Source: Armatimonadota bacterium (GTDB lineage Bacteria > Armatimonadota > Zipacnadia > JAUWAU01). Taken from it: a stretch of DNA of 64,000 nt. Where the stretch lies: contig JAUWAU010000002.1 of assembly GCA_030601885.1 (NCBI GenBank), positions 124,001 to 188,000 of the forward strand, read 5' to 3'. A program made the position numbers and the translations under genes. The notes below the pieces were generated by a model. The model made no database searches. It had not been told where the DNA came from and was given only the letters and a program-made list of their open reading frames with translations. Positions 33,525 to 42,974 of this stretch are shown here, piece by piece (positions within the stretch are counted from its first letter, which is position 1; the number at the start of each line of letters is the position of its first letter).

Positions 33525-34690
33525 CTGTCGTACGCGCTGTCAGGTGCCTGCCCGGTTTTCACCGACAACTGGGTGGTGGCGCTGTGCCGGACGACGGTGA
33601 GCACCGTGATGCCGCCGATGGGGTGCTTCCGAATGGCTCGCTGCATCTCCTCCGGCGTGTTCACGACCTGGCCATCTACCTGCGTAACGACGTCGCCTCG
33701 CCTCACGCCAGCCTTTGCCGCGGGCGTACCCACGAAGGCCTCAGCCACTACGACACCCCTGTCGGTTGGCAGATCGGCGTACTTGGCCAGGCCAGGGCTA
33801 TTAGGCCGCATTTGCACGCCAATCCACGGCCCGCGATGCAGCAGGTAGTACAAAAGGTCCTTCGCCTGGTTGATGGGGATGGCGAAGCCGATGCCGATTG
33901 AGTATCCGGTTCCGGAATAGATCATCGTGTTTATTCCGACGACCTGACCGGCAAGGTTGACAAGGGGCCCGCCGCTGTTGCCGCGGTTGATCGCCGCGTC
34001 TGTCTGGATCAGCTCTCGCGTCCGGCCGTTCCCCATGGGGAACGGGCGTTTGGCGCTGACTACGCCCACGGTGACGGTGTGCTCGAAGTCGAAGGGATTC
34101 CCTATCGCCAACACCCATTCGCCCACGCGCAGAGCATCCGAGTCTCCCAGTTCAACGGCCGGAACATCCACAGGAGGGTTCACGAGCCCGATAATGGCGA
34201 TGTCTTTGGGCGTATTCCAGCCAGCCACCTTGCCCTTTAGAGTTCGTCCGTCCGGGAGAACGACGTCAACTTCGCTCGCGAGCCTGCGCCTCTGACCGGC
34301 GACGACGTGCGTGTTGGTGAGCACGTAGCGCTTGCCTTCGTAGGCGAAAATGAACCCGGAGCCGATGCCTCTCTCCGTGTCAGGTAGGTTGCCGGAGAAG
34401 AGGTCGAAAATGGTCAGAGGGCGCTGATGGATGGTCTCTACTTTTACCGCCGCCGGGCCGGCGACGGCAGCAGCGCTGACGATGGCGTCTTGATCGGTGC
34501 TTATGGTGATCGTGCTGCTGGAGCGCGCCGGTGCGATGGTGGGGCTGGTCGTGACAACTGTTGGGGATCCGGACTGCGACCCCGGCCGAAGCCGCGCGTA
34601 GAGGGCTGCGCCGCCCACGCCGGCCAGCAGCCCGAACATGCACGACAGAAAGACGATGACGCCGACGCCCGGCCCACGGCTCTGCCTCAT
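33521..34690 (-). CDS. HtrA/DegS-like membrane-anchored serine protease
   Basis: The 389-residue protein has an N-terminal membrane anchor (about 10-31) and a Ser/Thr-rich linker. The trypsin-like domain carries His128 (TNTHVV), Asp163 (PKDIAII) and Ser239 ([10 protein letters not shown]). One PDZ domain spans about 285-375 ([28 protein letters not shown]). It would degrade or sense misfolded envelope proteins. It overlaps both neighbours by 4 bases (ATGA), with ribH upstream and the phosphodiesterase downstream, so it is translated with riboflavin genes. That is a strange functional pairing. Confidence 0.93.
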   Translation of the reverse strand: MRQSRGPGVGVIVFLSCMFGLLAGVGGAALYARLRPGSQSGSPTVVTTSPTIAPARSSSTITISTDQDAIVSAAAVAGPAAVKVETIHQRPLTIFDLFSGNLPDTERGIGSGFIFAYEGKRYVLTNTHVVAGQRRRLASEVDVVLPDGRTLKGKVAGWNTPKDIAIIGLVNPPVDVPAVELGDSDALRVGEWVLAIGNPFDFEHTVTVGVVSAKRPFPMGNGRTRELIQTDAAINRGNSGGPLVNLAGQVVGINTMIYSGTGYSIGIGFAIPINQAKDLLYYLLHRGPWIGVQMRPNSPGLAKYADLPTDRGVVVAEAFVGTPAAKAGVRRGDVVTQVDGQVVNTPEEMQRAIRKHPIGGITVLTVVRHSATTQLSVKTGQAPDSAYDR

Positions 34691-35172
34691 GCTGCGTCAC
34701 CATCTCCGGGCATCGCCCGCATCAGATTGGCCATTTCGATGGCATTCTGTGCCGCTTCGAAGCCCTTGTTGCCCAGCTTGGTGCCCGCTCGCTCGATGGC
34801 CTGCTCAATCGTATCGGGCGTGATGACGCCAAAGATCACGGGGACCCCCGTGTCGTGGGCCGTTTGAGCCACACCGCGACTCACCTGCGCTGCAATGAAC
34901 TCGAAATGCGATGAGCCGCCCCGTAGGACGCAGCCCAGAGCGACCACAGCGTCGTACTTTCCCGAGCTTGCCAGTCGCTTGACGGCGACGGGTATCTCGA
35001 AGCTTCCAGGCACCCAGGAGACGTCGATGTCCGCGTCGGCCACATCATGCCGGGCGAGACAGTCGAGCGCACCATCGAGCAGCTTGGTGGTGATGAAGTC
35101 GTTGTAGCGACTCACCACCAGCCCGATCTTCAGTCCTGAGCCGATCAGGTTCCCCTCATAGGTGTTGGCCAT
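34687..35172 (-). CDS. ribH: 6,7-dimethyl-8-ribityllumazine synthase
   Basis: The 161-residue enzyme condenses 5-amino-6-ribitylamino-uracil with dihydroxybutanone phosphate. Visible signatures are [43 protein letters not shown] with the catalytic His, VPVIFGVIT and [15 protein letters not shown] 35172 is preceded by GAGGAG about 12 bases upstream; an upstream ATG at 35220 would add 16 unrelated residues. Third enzyme type of the riboflavin cluster, it follows ribBA by 98 bases. Confidence 0.96.
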   Translation of the reverse strand: MANTYEGNLIGSGLKIGLVVSRYNDFITTKLLDGALDCLARHDVADADIDVSWVPGSFEIPVAVKRLASSGKYDAVVALGCVLRGGSSHFEFIAAQVSRGVAQTAHDTGVPVIFGVITPDTIEQAIERAGTKLGNKGFEAAQNAIEMANLMRAMPGDGDAA

Positions 35173-35270
35173 GTGTCTGTGCACTCCTCGTACGTGGTCC
35201 GCCGGGCCAGCGCCGGGCAATTGATGGCGGATGCACGATGTTATGCACGGATGGTCGCGTCCTCGGGCGG

Positions 35271-36494
35271 CTACTCATGATCAACAGCGGTATCGAGCTC
35301 GAGCATATGGCCGAGCTTCTCTCGCTTGGCCTCCAGATACCGGCGGCTGTGCTGCGTCGGCTTGCATACGATGGGGACGCGCCCGGTCACGTGCAGCCCA
35401 TAACCCTCCAGGGCCACCAGCTTCCGCGGATTGTTGGTCATCACGCGCATCGTGGTGACGCCGAGGTCGGCCAGCACCTGAGCGCCGATGCCGTAATCGC
35501 GCAGATCGGCGGGAAAGCCAAGCTGCTCGTTAGCCTCGACGGTGTCGAGCCCTTGGTCCTGAAGTCGGTATGCTCTGACCTTGTTGCAGATGCCGATGCC
35601 ACGTCCCTCGTGGGCCTGGATGTACACAATGACGCCGCAGCCGGCTTCCTCGATCACCTGCATGGCGGTGGCGAGCTGCCGGCCACAGTCGCAGCGCAGA
35701 GAGTGAAAGACATCGCCCGTGAGGCATCCGGAATGCACGCGGACGAGCACATCGTCGCCGCCGGCCACGTCTCCCTTGACCAGGGCGATGTATGGTGTGC
35801 TGTCCACGGTGCTGCTGTAGGCGACGACCTCGAAGTCGCCGAATGCCGTGGGGAGACGGGCTGAGTCGTCGCGCTTGATGAGTTTTTCCGTGCGGCTGCG
35901 GTACTGGATCAAGGTTTTGACGCTCACGATGGGCGCGCTGTGGCGCTGGGCGAACTCCTCAAGCTCCGGGAGCTGCGCAAAGGTGCCATCGCTGCGCATT
36001 ATCTGGCAGATCACGGCCACCGGCTGCAGGCCCGCGAGGCGTGCGATGTCGGTAGCCGCCTCCGTGTGGCCGACGCGCTTGAGCACGCCGCCGTCGCGTG
36101 CGCGCAGCGGGTACACGTGGCCGGGCCGCACGAAGTCGCGCGCCGCAGCGTCAGAATCAGCCAAGAGGCGTATCGTGGCGGCGCGCCCCTCGGTTGACGC
36201 GCCGGTGTCGGCGCCGCGCCGCGCATCCACCGACACGCATGCGGCCGCGCGGCTCCCAACGGGCTCGTCCCCCACCATGAGGGGAATAGCCAGCTCGTCC
36301 AGCCGCTCCGCGGCCATCGCCACGTACATCATGCCGCGCGCCTCGCGCAGCATGAAGTTCACCGCCTCGGACGTTGCCTTCTCGGCGGCCAGCATCAGGT
36401 CGCCCTGGCGGCTCCGATTCTCCTCGTCAATGATGATGACGAAGCGCCCCGCCGCGCACTGCTCGAGCGCCTCGTCCACACCCACCATGGACAT
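35271..36494 (-). CDS. ribBA: RibBA: intact GTP cyclohydrolase II fused to degenerate DHBP synthase domain
   Basis: This is a 407-residue two-domain protein. The C-terminal half (about 205-395) is a good GTP cyclohydrolase [22 protein letters not shown] zinc site, [35 protein letters not shown]. The N-terminal half has the DHBP synthase fold but lacks key residues. The loop usually reading REnEGD is R27-S-R-Q-G-D32, so both acidic residues (E38 and E40 of E. coli RibB) are lost. The ICEI Glu is Q164 and the active-site Cys position is Tyr57; only His143 and Asp32 remain. Ru5P conversion is therefore doubtful. ATG 36494 has an AGAGGCGG site. Confidence 0.92.
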   Translation of the reverse strand: MSMVGVDEALEQCAAGRFVIIIDEENRSRQGDLMLAAEKATSEAVNFMLREARGMMYVAMAAERLDELAIPLMVGDEPVGSRAAACVSVDARRGADTGASTEGRAATIRLLADSDAAARDFVRPGHVYPLRARDGGVLKRVGHTEAATDIARLAGLQPVAVICQIMRSDGTFAQLPELEEFAQRHSAPIVSVKTLIQYRSRTEKLIKRDDSARLPTAFGDFEVVAYSSTVDSTPYIALVKGDVAGGDDVLVRVHSGCLTGDVFHSLRCDCGRQLATAMQVIEEAGCGVIVYIQAHEGRGIGICNKVRAYRLQDQGLDTVEANEQLGFPADLRDYGIGAQVLADLGVTTMRVMTNNPRKLVALEGYGLHVTGRVPIVCKPTQHSRRYLEAKREKLGHMLELDTAVDHE

Positions 36495-36511
36495 TCGCAC
36501 ACCGCCTCTTG

Positions 36512-37159
36512 TCAGCCTGCGAAACCGTGCTCGGCCAAGAACGCCTCGTCGAGCTGCTGTCGCTCCGGTCCCATCTCCTGCAGCATTCGCCACACGTACT
36601 TGGCGAGTACGTCCACCTCGACATTGACCTGCTCCCCGACGACCTTGCTGCCAAGCGCCGTGTTCTGAATCGTGTACGGCACCAAGGTGACGCTGAAGCG
36701 CCCCGCCCAAACGTCCACCACTGTAAGGCTGAGGCCGTCAACCGCTATGGAGCCCTTCGGTGCGACAAATGCCGCCAAATCGCGGCTCAACGATATCGCC
36801 ACGATGACGCCCTCGCCGCCTGCCGCGCGCTGCAGTATCGTTTCCAGGCCGTCAACGTGCCCCTGGACGAAGTGGCCGCCAAAGCGGCCGCCGGCAGCGA
36901 CGGCGCGCTCCAGGTTCACGGCATCGCCCACACGAACGCGTCCGAGCGTCGTCCTCGTCAGCGTTTCAGGAACCGCCGTGGCCGTGAATCTGCCTCCATC
37001 CGTTCGCTCGACCGTGAGGCAGGCGCCGTTCACGGCGACGCTGTCGCCCGGCTCCACGTCCAGCTCGACTGTACCCACATCGACGGTCAGCAGCAAGCCA
37101 TCCGGCCCCCGTGATGCGTCCACCACGGTGCCCACGCGCTCGATTATTCCGGTGAACAT
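36512..37159 (-). CDS. ribE: Riboflavin synthase, alpha chain
   Basis: The 215-residue protein has two lumazine-binding barrel repeats: MFTGIIERVGTVVD... with VAVNGACLTV, and GGHFVQGHVDG... with IAVDGLSLTVV. It dismutates two lumazines into riboflavin. MFTGIIE is the usual N-terminus, fixing the start at 37159, which overlaps ribD by 16 bases. It is followed by ribBA after 17 bases. Every conserved feature looks normal. Confidence 0.96.
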   Translation of the reverse strand: MFTGIIERVGTVVDASRGPDGLLLTVDVGTVELDVEPGDSVAVNGACLTVERTDGGRFTATAVPETLTRTTLGRVRVGDAVNLERAVAAGGRFGGHFVQGHVDGLETILQRAAGGEGVIVAISLSRDLAAFVAPKGSIAVDGLSLTVVDVWAGRFSVTLVPYTIQNTALGSKVVGEQVNVEVDVLAKYVWRMLQEMGPERQQLDEAFLAEHGFAG

Positions 37160-38316
37160 ACGTACCCCTCGTAGAGCATATCCGGGCCCAGTGTTTCGAT
37201 GCGGACATCACGCAGGGACACGGCATCGGCGAGCCGCGCTATACCCTCACCCCCGACCGTCGTCGGAGCCGCTGCGCCGCCGATGAGCTTCGGCGCAATG
37301 AAGAAGCAGACCTTCTGCACGTGTCCCCCCTCGACCAGGGACCCGGCGAGCGTCGCGCCGCCCTCGCACAAGATGTTGATGCGATTCATCTTTACCAGGT
37401 TCTGCAGCAGGTCCGCCAGCTCTACCCGCCCGTCACGATCCTCGCACACGAGCACCTCGGCTCCCGCGCTGCGCAGGGCTCCGAGCGCCGACACCGACGC
37501 GCGTTTTGTGGTAGCGATGATGGTTGCAGCCGGCGAGCGTCGCTGCACGACGCGTGACGTCGGCGGCGTTCTGGCCTTCGAGTCAACAACCACGGCAATC
37601 GGATCGATCTCGCCCCCGGGCAGACGGCAGGTCAGCACCGGGTCGTCTCCAAGCACCGTGCCAACGCCGATGAGCACCGCGTCGGCTGCATGGCGCAGCT
37701 CGTGCACCCGGTGCCGCGCCGCCTGGCCCGTTATCCACCGGGATTTGCCAGCGCGGGTGGCGGTCTTGCCGTCGGCGGAGGCCGCCATCTTGAGAGTCAC
37801 GAACGGCTGACCCGTTCGCCGATGTCTGATGTACGCCTCGTTCAGCCGCCGGGCTTCGTCCCCCAGCGGCCCTTCGATGGCCTCGATACCGGCTCGCTCG
37901 AGCGCCAGAGCCCCTGCCCCGTTGACCCGCGGATCCGGGTCCCGCATGGCATAGTATACCCGCGCGGGACGCGCCGCAATGAGAGCCTGGACGCAGGGGG
38001 GACGTCTGCCCCAATGGCAGCACGGCTCCAGCGTCACATACACGGTGGCCCCCGCAGCGCGATCGCCGGCCTCTCGGAGCGCGAGCACCTCGGCATGTTC
38101 CGCTCCCGCCCGCGCATAGTACGCGCGGCCCACTATCTGATTCTCCTGGGCGATGAGCGCTCCCACAGCCGGGTTCGGGCTTACCGCCCCGATGCCCTTT
38201 TTTGCCAGACGGAGCGCCTCCGCCATGTAGTGCTCGGCTCTCTCGGCTGCGTCCCCTATAGCCCGGCCTCCTGCGGACGTGTCGCCAACCACCTCAGGGC
38301 GGCATGCCCGTCGCAC
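37144..38316 (-). CDS. ribD: Bifunctional deaminase/reductase RibD
   Basis: The protein has up to 390 residues. The N-terminal zinc deaminase has HAE (His74, Glu76) and PCCHWGRRPPC (Cys99, Cys108). The C-terminal NADPH-dependent pyrimidine reductase has VTLKMAASADGKTATRAG, SRWITG, GVGTVLGDDP and ILCEGGATLAGS. It catalyses the second and third steps of riboflavin synthesis. The start is uncertain. GTG 38316 gives 30 residues before the conserved YMAEALRLA; GTG 38292 is an alternative. Both are plausible because the family begins 5-25 residues before that motif. First gene of the riboflavin transcript. Confidence 0.93.
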   Translation of the reverse strand: MRRACRPEVVGDTSAGGRAIGDAAERAEHYMAEALRLAKKGIGAVSPNPAVGALIAQENQIVGRAYYARAGAEHAEVLALREAGDRAAGATVYVTLEPCCHWGRRPPCVQALIAARPARVYYAMRDPDPRVNGAGALALERAGIEAIEGPLGDEARRLNEAYIRHRRTGQPFVTLKMAASADGKTATRAGKSRWITGQAARHRVHELRHAADAVLIGVGTVLGDDPVLTCRLPGGEIDPIAVVVDSKARTPPTSRVVQRRSPAATIIATTKRASVSALGALRSAGAEVLVCEDRDGRVELADLLQNLVKMNRINILCEGGATLAGSLVEGGHVQKVCFFIAPKLIGGAAAPTTVGGEGIARLADAVSLRDVRIETLGPDMLYEGYVCSPE

Positions 38317-38377
38317 CGCCGCCGGTTGGGAGTGCGTAAGAGCATGCGACGGCGTACTTGTGCTGGTGTCAGTGGCT

Positions 38378-38400
38378 CTGTGACATGTCGGCGGTCACAG
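38378..38400. other. Hairpin in the ribD leader
   Basis: CTGTGAC (38378-38384) and GTCACAG (38394-38400) form a perfect 7-bp stem with a 9-base loop. It sits between the stop of the upstream membrane-protein gene and ribD, on the minus-strand transcript. It has none of the conserved FMN-riboswitch elements. It may be a weak terminator for the upstream gene or an attenuator. Confidence 0.35.
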
Positions 38401-38431
38401 GCGATTCTGCGTGGAGTGATCCGAGACGCGA

Positions 38432-38833
38432 CTAGTCCGTGCGATCGTCAGGAGTGTCCTGCCGGTCTTTCTTGCGGAGGATCGCCCGCCGCATTCCCTC
38501 CACAAGCTCGCGGTACATCTGCCGATGCCTTTTCTCCTGCATGTGCAACACGTTACGCCAGTCGCCCGCGGCCACGATGGCTATCAGGAGGATGATGACG
38601 AGAATGCCCAGCCAGTAGATGATCTCGGCGTTGACGCTCTCCCACTCGAGCAGAAAGCGGCCGACGAACACCATGCCGATAACGCACAGAATCAGGCCCG
38701 AATATACCATCCTGCTGCGGAGCTGGGATGCGGTGATGACCTGATGCCCCCTGCGCCACCAGCTCAATTGTACGGCCATCATCGTCAAAATGCCGACGAA
38801 GGCGATGACCAGAAAGAGCGCGAGAAGGTACAT
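38432..38833 (-). CDS. Small membrane protein of unknown function
   Basis: The 133-residue protein has three hydrophobic segments (about 3-20, 44-62 and 72-91) followed by a basic cytoplasmic tail with a helical segment rich in Arg, Gln and Lys (RHRQMYRELVEGMRRAIL). I do not recognise a family. ATG 38833 has GGAG nine bases upstream. The gene precedes ribD on the same strand at 115 bases, with a hairpin between, so it may or may not share its transcript. Confidence 0.6.
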   Translation of the reverse strand: MYLLALFLVIAFVGILTMMAVQLSWWRRGHQVITASQLRSRMVYSGLILCVIGMVFVGRFLLEWESVNAEIIYWLGILVIILLIAIVAAGDWRNVLHMQEKRHRQMYRELVEGMRRAILRKKDRQDTPDDRTD

Positions 38834-39117
38834 GGGACATCTCCGGGTGGAATTCAGAGGGATGATAACATACGGCGTAGGGGCAGTCAACTTGCGAGGA
38901 AGTCGGGGGTGTGCGTAAAGATTGTCGGTACTGAGGAGCAGTTAGGCGCCTGCCCGGTGGCTGAGGGGGCCGACGTACTACCTTCCTGTATCCCCGCGCC
39001 GTCGCCGGCGGGGGACGGAGCGCGGACCGGGCGCCCGCTCAAGCTACAGGGCCACCGCGGCCTGCAGCACCGCGGGGGGCCGCAATCCGGCTGCTCCCAC
39101 GAGGACTCGAAAACTCG

Positions 39118-40098
39118 TCAAAGGGTGGCTTCGAGAATCGGCCATTCCCTCACGTCGGCGAAGCCCAGTGCCCGATAGAAGCCCATGGCCTGGTCGCTCT
39201 CGCGATCCGTGATGAGCTCAACGTCGCGACATCCGCGCGCCAGCAGCGAGGCAGAGGCCGCCAGCATGAGCGTCTTGCCAACTCCCAGTCCCTGGCTCCG
39301 CGGCGACACGGCAAGGCCCATCTGGGAGAAGCCAATGAAGCCTCGCTGTGTGCCGTGAGTCGCGTTGTACACCGGATCAATCATGGCAGCGATATAGCCG
39401 ACCACGTGACCATGCCATTCTGCAACGATCATGCCCCGCTTATCGCAGCCCCGAACCGACTTCGCCAGCACGGCGAGCTCGTCGGCCGTCATCTTTTCCC
39501 ATTTGTGGAGCTTGCGGATCTCTTCGAAGGCGGCGTTATGGATATCGATGACCGCCGACACATCCTGGGGCAGCATCTGCCGGGGAGTACACTTGGTCTG
39601 CTCCCCCTTCTGCGAGGCGATCTCGGCTCGGAGGGATACCATGCGCTCGATCTCCTCGAAACCCTCGTCTCTCAGCAACTCGATGAGAGCGGCGTCGCCT
39701 TCGGGCACGATCATCTGGAGGTTCTTCTTGCCGCGACTGCGCAGGGCACGCTTCGCCTCGCATAGCAGCCGCCGCTGCACTTGCTCAGCATTGTCGCCCT
39801 TGACGGGCAGCAAGCTGGGCTGGAAAACGATCTCGCCACCGACGTACGGATAGATGTCGCCGCCAACGTTGGGCTGCCAGACCGGCTCCACGGACACGCA
39901 GCCGCACACGTCGCCGCCTTCGTGTACCACAAAGATGAGACGCCCGGGAAAATGCCGGTCCGCCCGGGCCTTGGCGACGAGTTCGTCCGGCTCGATAGGC
40001 CGGAAGTTGCTGGTACCCTCATACGCGTCGTTGTATACGGCCGCGATCGGCTCAGCCAACCGCGAGAGTTCATTAATCGTCTCCACGCGGCGAATCAT
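39118..40098 (-). CDS. Tandem-GNAT N-acetyltransferase
   Basis: The 326-residue protein has two GNAT-like halves. The N-terminal half (about 1-155) is degenerate, with GRLIFVVHEGGDVCGCVSVEP as the beta4 strand. The C-terminal half (about 170-320) has IVAEWHGHVVGYIAAMIDP and the acetyl-CoA motif A SPRSQGLGVGKTLMLAA (Q-x-x-G-x-G-K), then MGFYRALGFADV. Such tandem enzymes acetylate antibiotics or small amines (mycothiol synthase has this plan). The substrate is unknown. ATG 40098 has AGGA about 10 bases upstream; GTG 40134 is the longer option. Confidence 0.8.
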   Translation of the reverse strand: MIRRVETINELSRLAEPIAAVYNDAYEGTSNFRPIEPDELVAKARADRHFPGRLIFVVHEGGDVCGCVSVEPVWQPNVGGDIYPYVGGEIVFQPSLLPVKGDNAEQVQRRLLCEAKRALRSRGKKNLQMIVPEGDAALIELLRDEGFEEIERMVSLRAEIASQKGEQTKCTPRQMLPQDVSAVIDIHNAAFEEIRKLHKWEKMTADELAVLAKSVRGCDKRGMIVAEWHGHVVGYIAAMIDPVYNATHGTQRGFIGFSQMGLAVSPRSQGLGVGKTLMLAASASLLARGCRDVELITDRESDQAMGFYRALGFADVREWPILEATL

Positions 40099-40179
40099 GC
40101 CTGGAATCCTTTGTTCGGCCGGTGCACAGTCCACGACGCGTGGCGCGTAGAGGCGATTGGGCCGCTGCGCGAGGGCGCC

Positions 40180-41088
40180 CTATCCGCTTTCGCCGACCTC
40201 TAAGAGCGCGTCAAGGCGGATGCGCCAGAATTCGTCGGTATCGTGGCCGCGGTACACGTAGAGATAGCGCATGTCCTCAACGTCGGCGATGACCGCACGA
40301 TTGCCCTCGACCGAGACGACGTCCGGCAGTCGCGGCCGAAGGTGACGAAACTGACGCCGCTGCAGATCCAGCACGCCGAGGGTCCGTGACCCCATGCCCT
40401 GAATGACATAGAGTCTCTTGGTGTCCTCGTCCAGAGCATGCATGCCGCCGTCGCACGCGGGCCGGAACCCAAGGCTGGCAAAATGGTGCCACTCTTCGGC
40501 TACGGCATCGTACCAGATGATGCGGTGATCCGGGCAGGCGTAGAGCATGCCGTCAGCGTACACCAGGCCAGCGGAGACGTAGCCAATGGGAGGCGAGGAG
40601 CTGTCGGGCAACGGCGCCAACTTTCGCCAGCGGCCGGCGTTCGTATCGTAGCGCCAGAAGTCGTTCGTCTCGCCGCCACGCAGCGCGTACAGGTAGTTCT
40701 CGCCGTGGGCCAGCCGGCCGCCGGCGCCGATCCGCGCCGGCGCAGAGGCCAGCTTGCGAAGGCCGCGCGCCTCCATGTTGAATCGACAGAAGGTTCTTGA
40801 GTGATCCCCGACGGTCACATACAGATAGCGCCAGCCGTCGTACGCCATGCTGGCGCCCCTGCCTATGGGCGCAGGCAGGCGGGTGGCCGTCTCATAGAGC
40901 TCCCAGGCGTCACTCCGAGGATCGTAGCGGCGAAGATACCGGCGGCGGGCCAGGTAGAAGTAGGGGGGTGCACTAACCAGCACGCCCTCGGCGCCGTAGC
41001 GCACGACGCCGCCGCCACGGCACAGCTCCCATCCGTGCTCGTTGGCACTCGACGAAGGCCGATTCTCGTCTGCCTCGGCTTCAGCCAT
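40180..41088 (-). CDS. Kelch-like beta-propeller protein
   Basis: The ~302-residue protein is built from repeated ~45-residue beta blades with Tyr-Leu-Tyr and Trp markers (LRRYDPRSDAWELYETATRLPAPIG, then LYVTVGDHSRTFCRFN, LYALRGGETNDFWRYD, WRKLAPLP). This resembles kelch motifs. No signal peptide or catalytic signature is seen. It likely folds as a six- or seven-bladed propeller used for binding. ATG 41088 is preferred over GTG 41148, whose extra residues are polar and unstructured. It follows the flavin-reductase gene by 69 bases on the same strand. Confidence 0.65.
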   Translation of the reverse strand: MAEAEADENRPSSSANEHGWELCRGGGVVRYGAEGVLVSAPPYFYLARRRYLRRYDPRSDAWELYETATRLPAPIGRGASMAYDGWRYLYVTVGDHSRTFCRFNMEARGLRKLASAPARIGAGGRLAHGENYLYALRGGETNDFWRYDTNAGRWRKLAPLPDSSSPPIGYVSAGLVYADGMLYACPDHRIIWYDAVAEEWHHFASLGFRPACDGGMHALDEDTKRLYVIQGMGSRTLGVLDLQRRQFRHLRPRLPDVVSVEGNRAVIADVEDMRYLYVYRGHDTDEFWRIRLDALLEVGESG

Positions 41089-41157
41089 CGCACCCGCCCG
41101 GCTTGGGATTGACGCACTGTGCGACCCATCTGAAGAGGAGGGCCGCACTGTCGCACT

Positions 41158-41697
41158 CTAGCCACTCGCCAAACGCTCGCCAGCGTCCCCATCAGCGTAT
41201 GCCGCCACAATCTCGCCGAAGTAAACGGTGTGAAAATCGCCACCCGGGTACGACTTATCTCGTATTTCTTGCGTCAATTCGGCAGGGATGACTTTGTTCT
41301 TGTGAACCACCTTGCATTCGTAGTGTATCGCGCATTCCTCAATGATGGGCGACTTCACCCGTCGCCCCGGCGTCGCTGTCAGACCCTTTTCCGCGAACTT
41401 GTCGTAGTCCCGGCCCGATACCGTGCCGCAGTACGCCACAATGTCGCCCATATCTCGATAGGGTACGTTGACCGTGAAGTCGTTGGTCTCCTCTATCAGG
41501 CTGAATGTGAAGCGTGACGGGCGAACCAGCACGCAGTATATGGGCTTGCCCCAGATGATGCCGATGGTCCCCCAGCCGATGGTCATCGCATTCGGCTTCC
41601 CGGCGGCGTCCGCCGAGACCAACAGCAGTCCGGGGCTGCCCAGCACGTCGAGCATCTCGCTCACGTAATCCGTGTACTCGATATCGACCTTCGGCAT
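41158..41697 (-). CDS. Flavin reductase-like FMN-binding protein
   Basis: The 179-residue split-barrel protein has LGSPGLLLVSADAAGKPNAMTIGWGTIGIIWGKP, the SAD-GKPNAMTIG signature of the DIM6/NTAB flavin reductase family. PSRFTFSLIEETNDFTVNVP and a cysteine in YCGTVSGRDYDKF follow. Members reduce free FMN with NAD(P)H or bind FMN for other redox steps. ATG 41697 has GGAGG six bases upstream. It is divergent from the DUF362 gene 214 bases away. Confidence 0.88.
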   Translation of the reverse strand: MPKVDIEYTDYVSEMLDVLGSPGLLLVSADAAGKPNAMTIGWGTIGIIWGKPIYCVLVRPSRFTFSLIEETNDFTVNVPYRDMGDIVAYCGTVSGRDYDKFAEKGLTATPGRRVKSPIIEECAIHYECKVVHKNKVIPAELTQEIRDKSYPGGDFHTVYFGEIVAAYADGDAGERLASG

Positions 41698-41910
41698 GGC
41701 GCACCTCCGCTGCATGCAGCGCCGACGAAGCAGACTCAGATACTGCTGTATTCTTCGCCCAGACGGGTCTTCCTGCGTTCGTGTGCGGCTGTGCCCGAAA
41801 GGTGCCCGTCGGCCCCACAGAGGGCTATGGCCGGACGCAGGCGAACAGCGGGCACGATAGCGTGGCCGGCGGGCAACGCCGCCGGATGTCGCAGAGGAGG
41901 CACATCGGAG

Positions 41911-42942
41911 ATGGCCAACAAGCAAATGGGACTCGCGCGGGCCGGGCGCCGGAAGTTCATCAAGTGGGCGTCTGTCGGCGCCATCGGCGCGGCGCTCTCG
42001 TCCGGCTGCCGGCCCGGCGCGGAGGTGCTCCCCCCAAGGAGCTCGGAGTGGAAACAGGGGAAGAGCAAGGTCGTGGTTGTCACGAATCCGGCTATACAGG
42101 CGCCGCGAGCGATGGACCCGAATGCCATGCAGGCAACAGTGGACACGGCCATGTGCCGGCTGATGGGGACGGAGTCCCGTAAAGATGCGTGGGCGCAGCT
42201 CGTCACGCCGCAGGATGTCGTTGGAATCAAAGTAAACGTCTGCGGCGGAGCGCGGAACAACTGCACACACGTGGAGTTCGTGAATGCCATCGCCACCGGG
42301 CTGGTCGAGGCGGGTGTGCCCGAGGAGCAGATCATCGTGTGGGACAGGCGCGATGGCGAGCTCATCATGGCCGGGTACACGATCAACAAGGGGCGCAAGG
42401 GGATGCAATGCTATGGGACGCCGAGCTTCGATCGCAAGTCCACCACATCCGGGGCGGTCACGACGCGATACAGCACCATCATCTCGAAGGAGTGCTCCGT
42501 TATCATCAACGCGCCGTATCTGAAGACTTCCAGCGGCGTTGGCATCACTATCGCCCTGAAGAACCATATGGGCTCAATGGACAATCCCTGGGAGTACCAC
42601 CGCAACGGCTGCGACCCATATATCGCGGACATCTTCGCCGCCGACGTGGTCCGGCAGAAGAACAAGCTCAACATCTGTGACGCCACGTACCCACTTTTCA
42701 ACGGCGGGCCTCACGAGAATCCGAGCTATCACTGGGCATTCAATGGCGTCATCGCCAGCGTGGACCCAGTCGCGCTCGACCGGGTTGGCACCGACATCCT
42801 TCAGGAGCACCGAGACCGGGAACACGGCGGGTCATGGCCCATTCGACCGGCACCCCGCCACATCGCCACGGCCGCGTCAGACCGCTACAAGCTGGGCACG
42901 GACGACCCGGCGCACATAGAGGTGGACCGAATCGAGGTGTGA
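41911..42942 (+). CDS. Exported DUF362-domain protein
   Basis: The 343-residue protein has an N-terminal twin-arginine-like leader (AGRRKFIKWASVGAIGAALS) ending in SSGC, so it may be a Tat-exported lipoprotein anchored at Cys23. The rest is DUF362-like: TPQDVVGIKVNVCGGARNNC, IIVWDR, SVIINAPYLKTSSGVGITIALKNHMG and SVDPVALDRVGTDIL. Many DUF362 proteins carry a ferredoxin module or reside near redox genes; no CxxCxxC cluster is present here. ATG 41911 follows GAGGAGG by ten bases. Function unknown; possibly redox or radical chemistry outside the membrane. Confidence 0.8.
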   Translation: MANKQMGLARAGRRKFIKWASVGAIGAALSSGCRPGAEVLPPRSSEWKQGKSKVVVVTNPAIQAPRAMDPNAMQATVDTAMCRLMGTESRKDAWAQLVTPQDVVGIKVNVCGGARNNCTHVEFVNAIATGLVEAGVPEEQIIVWDRRDGELIMAGYTINKGRKGMQCYGTPSFDRKSTTSGAVTTRYSTIISKECSVIINAPYLKTSSGVGITIALKNHMGSMDNPWEYHRNGCDPYIADIFAADVVRQKNKLNICDATYPLFNGGPHENPSYHWAFNGVIASVDPVALDRVGTDILQEHRDREHGGSWPIRPAPRHIATAASDRYKLGTDDPAHIEVDRIEV

Positions 42943-42974
42943 GTGAGGCGCCAACTCAGACGACAGAGACAGCC

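Noticed and set aside
38317..38431. Possible FMN riboswitch before ribD
   Set aside because: None of the conserved FMN-aptamer segments is visible on the minus strand; only a simple hairpin is present.
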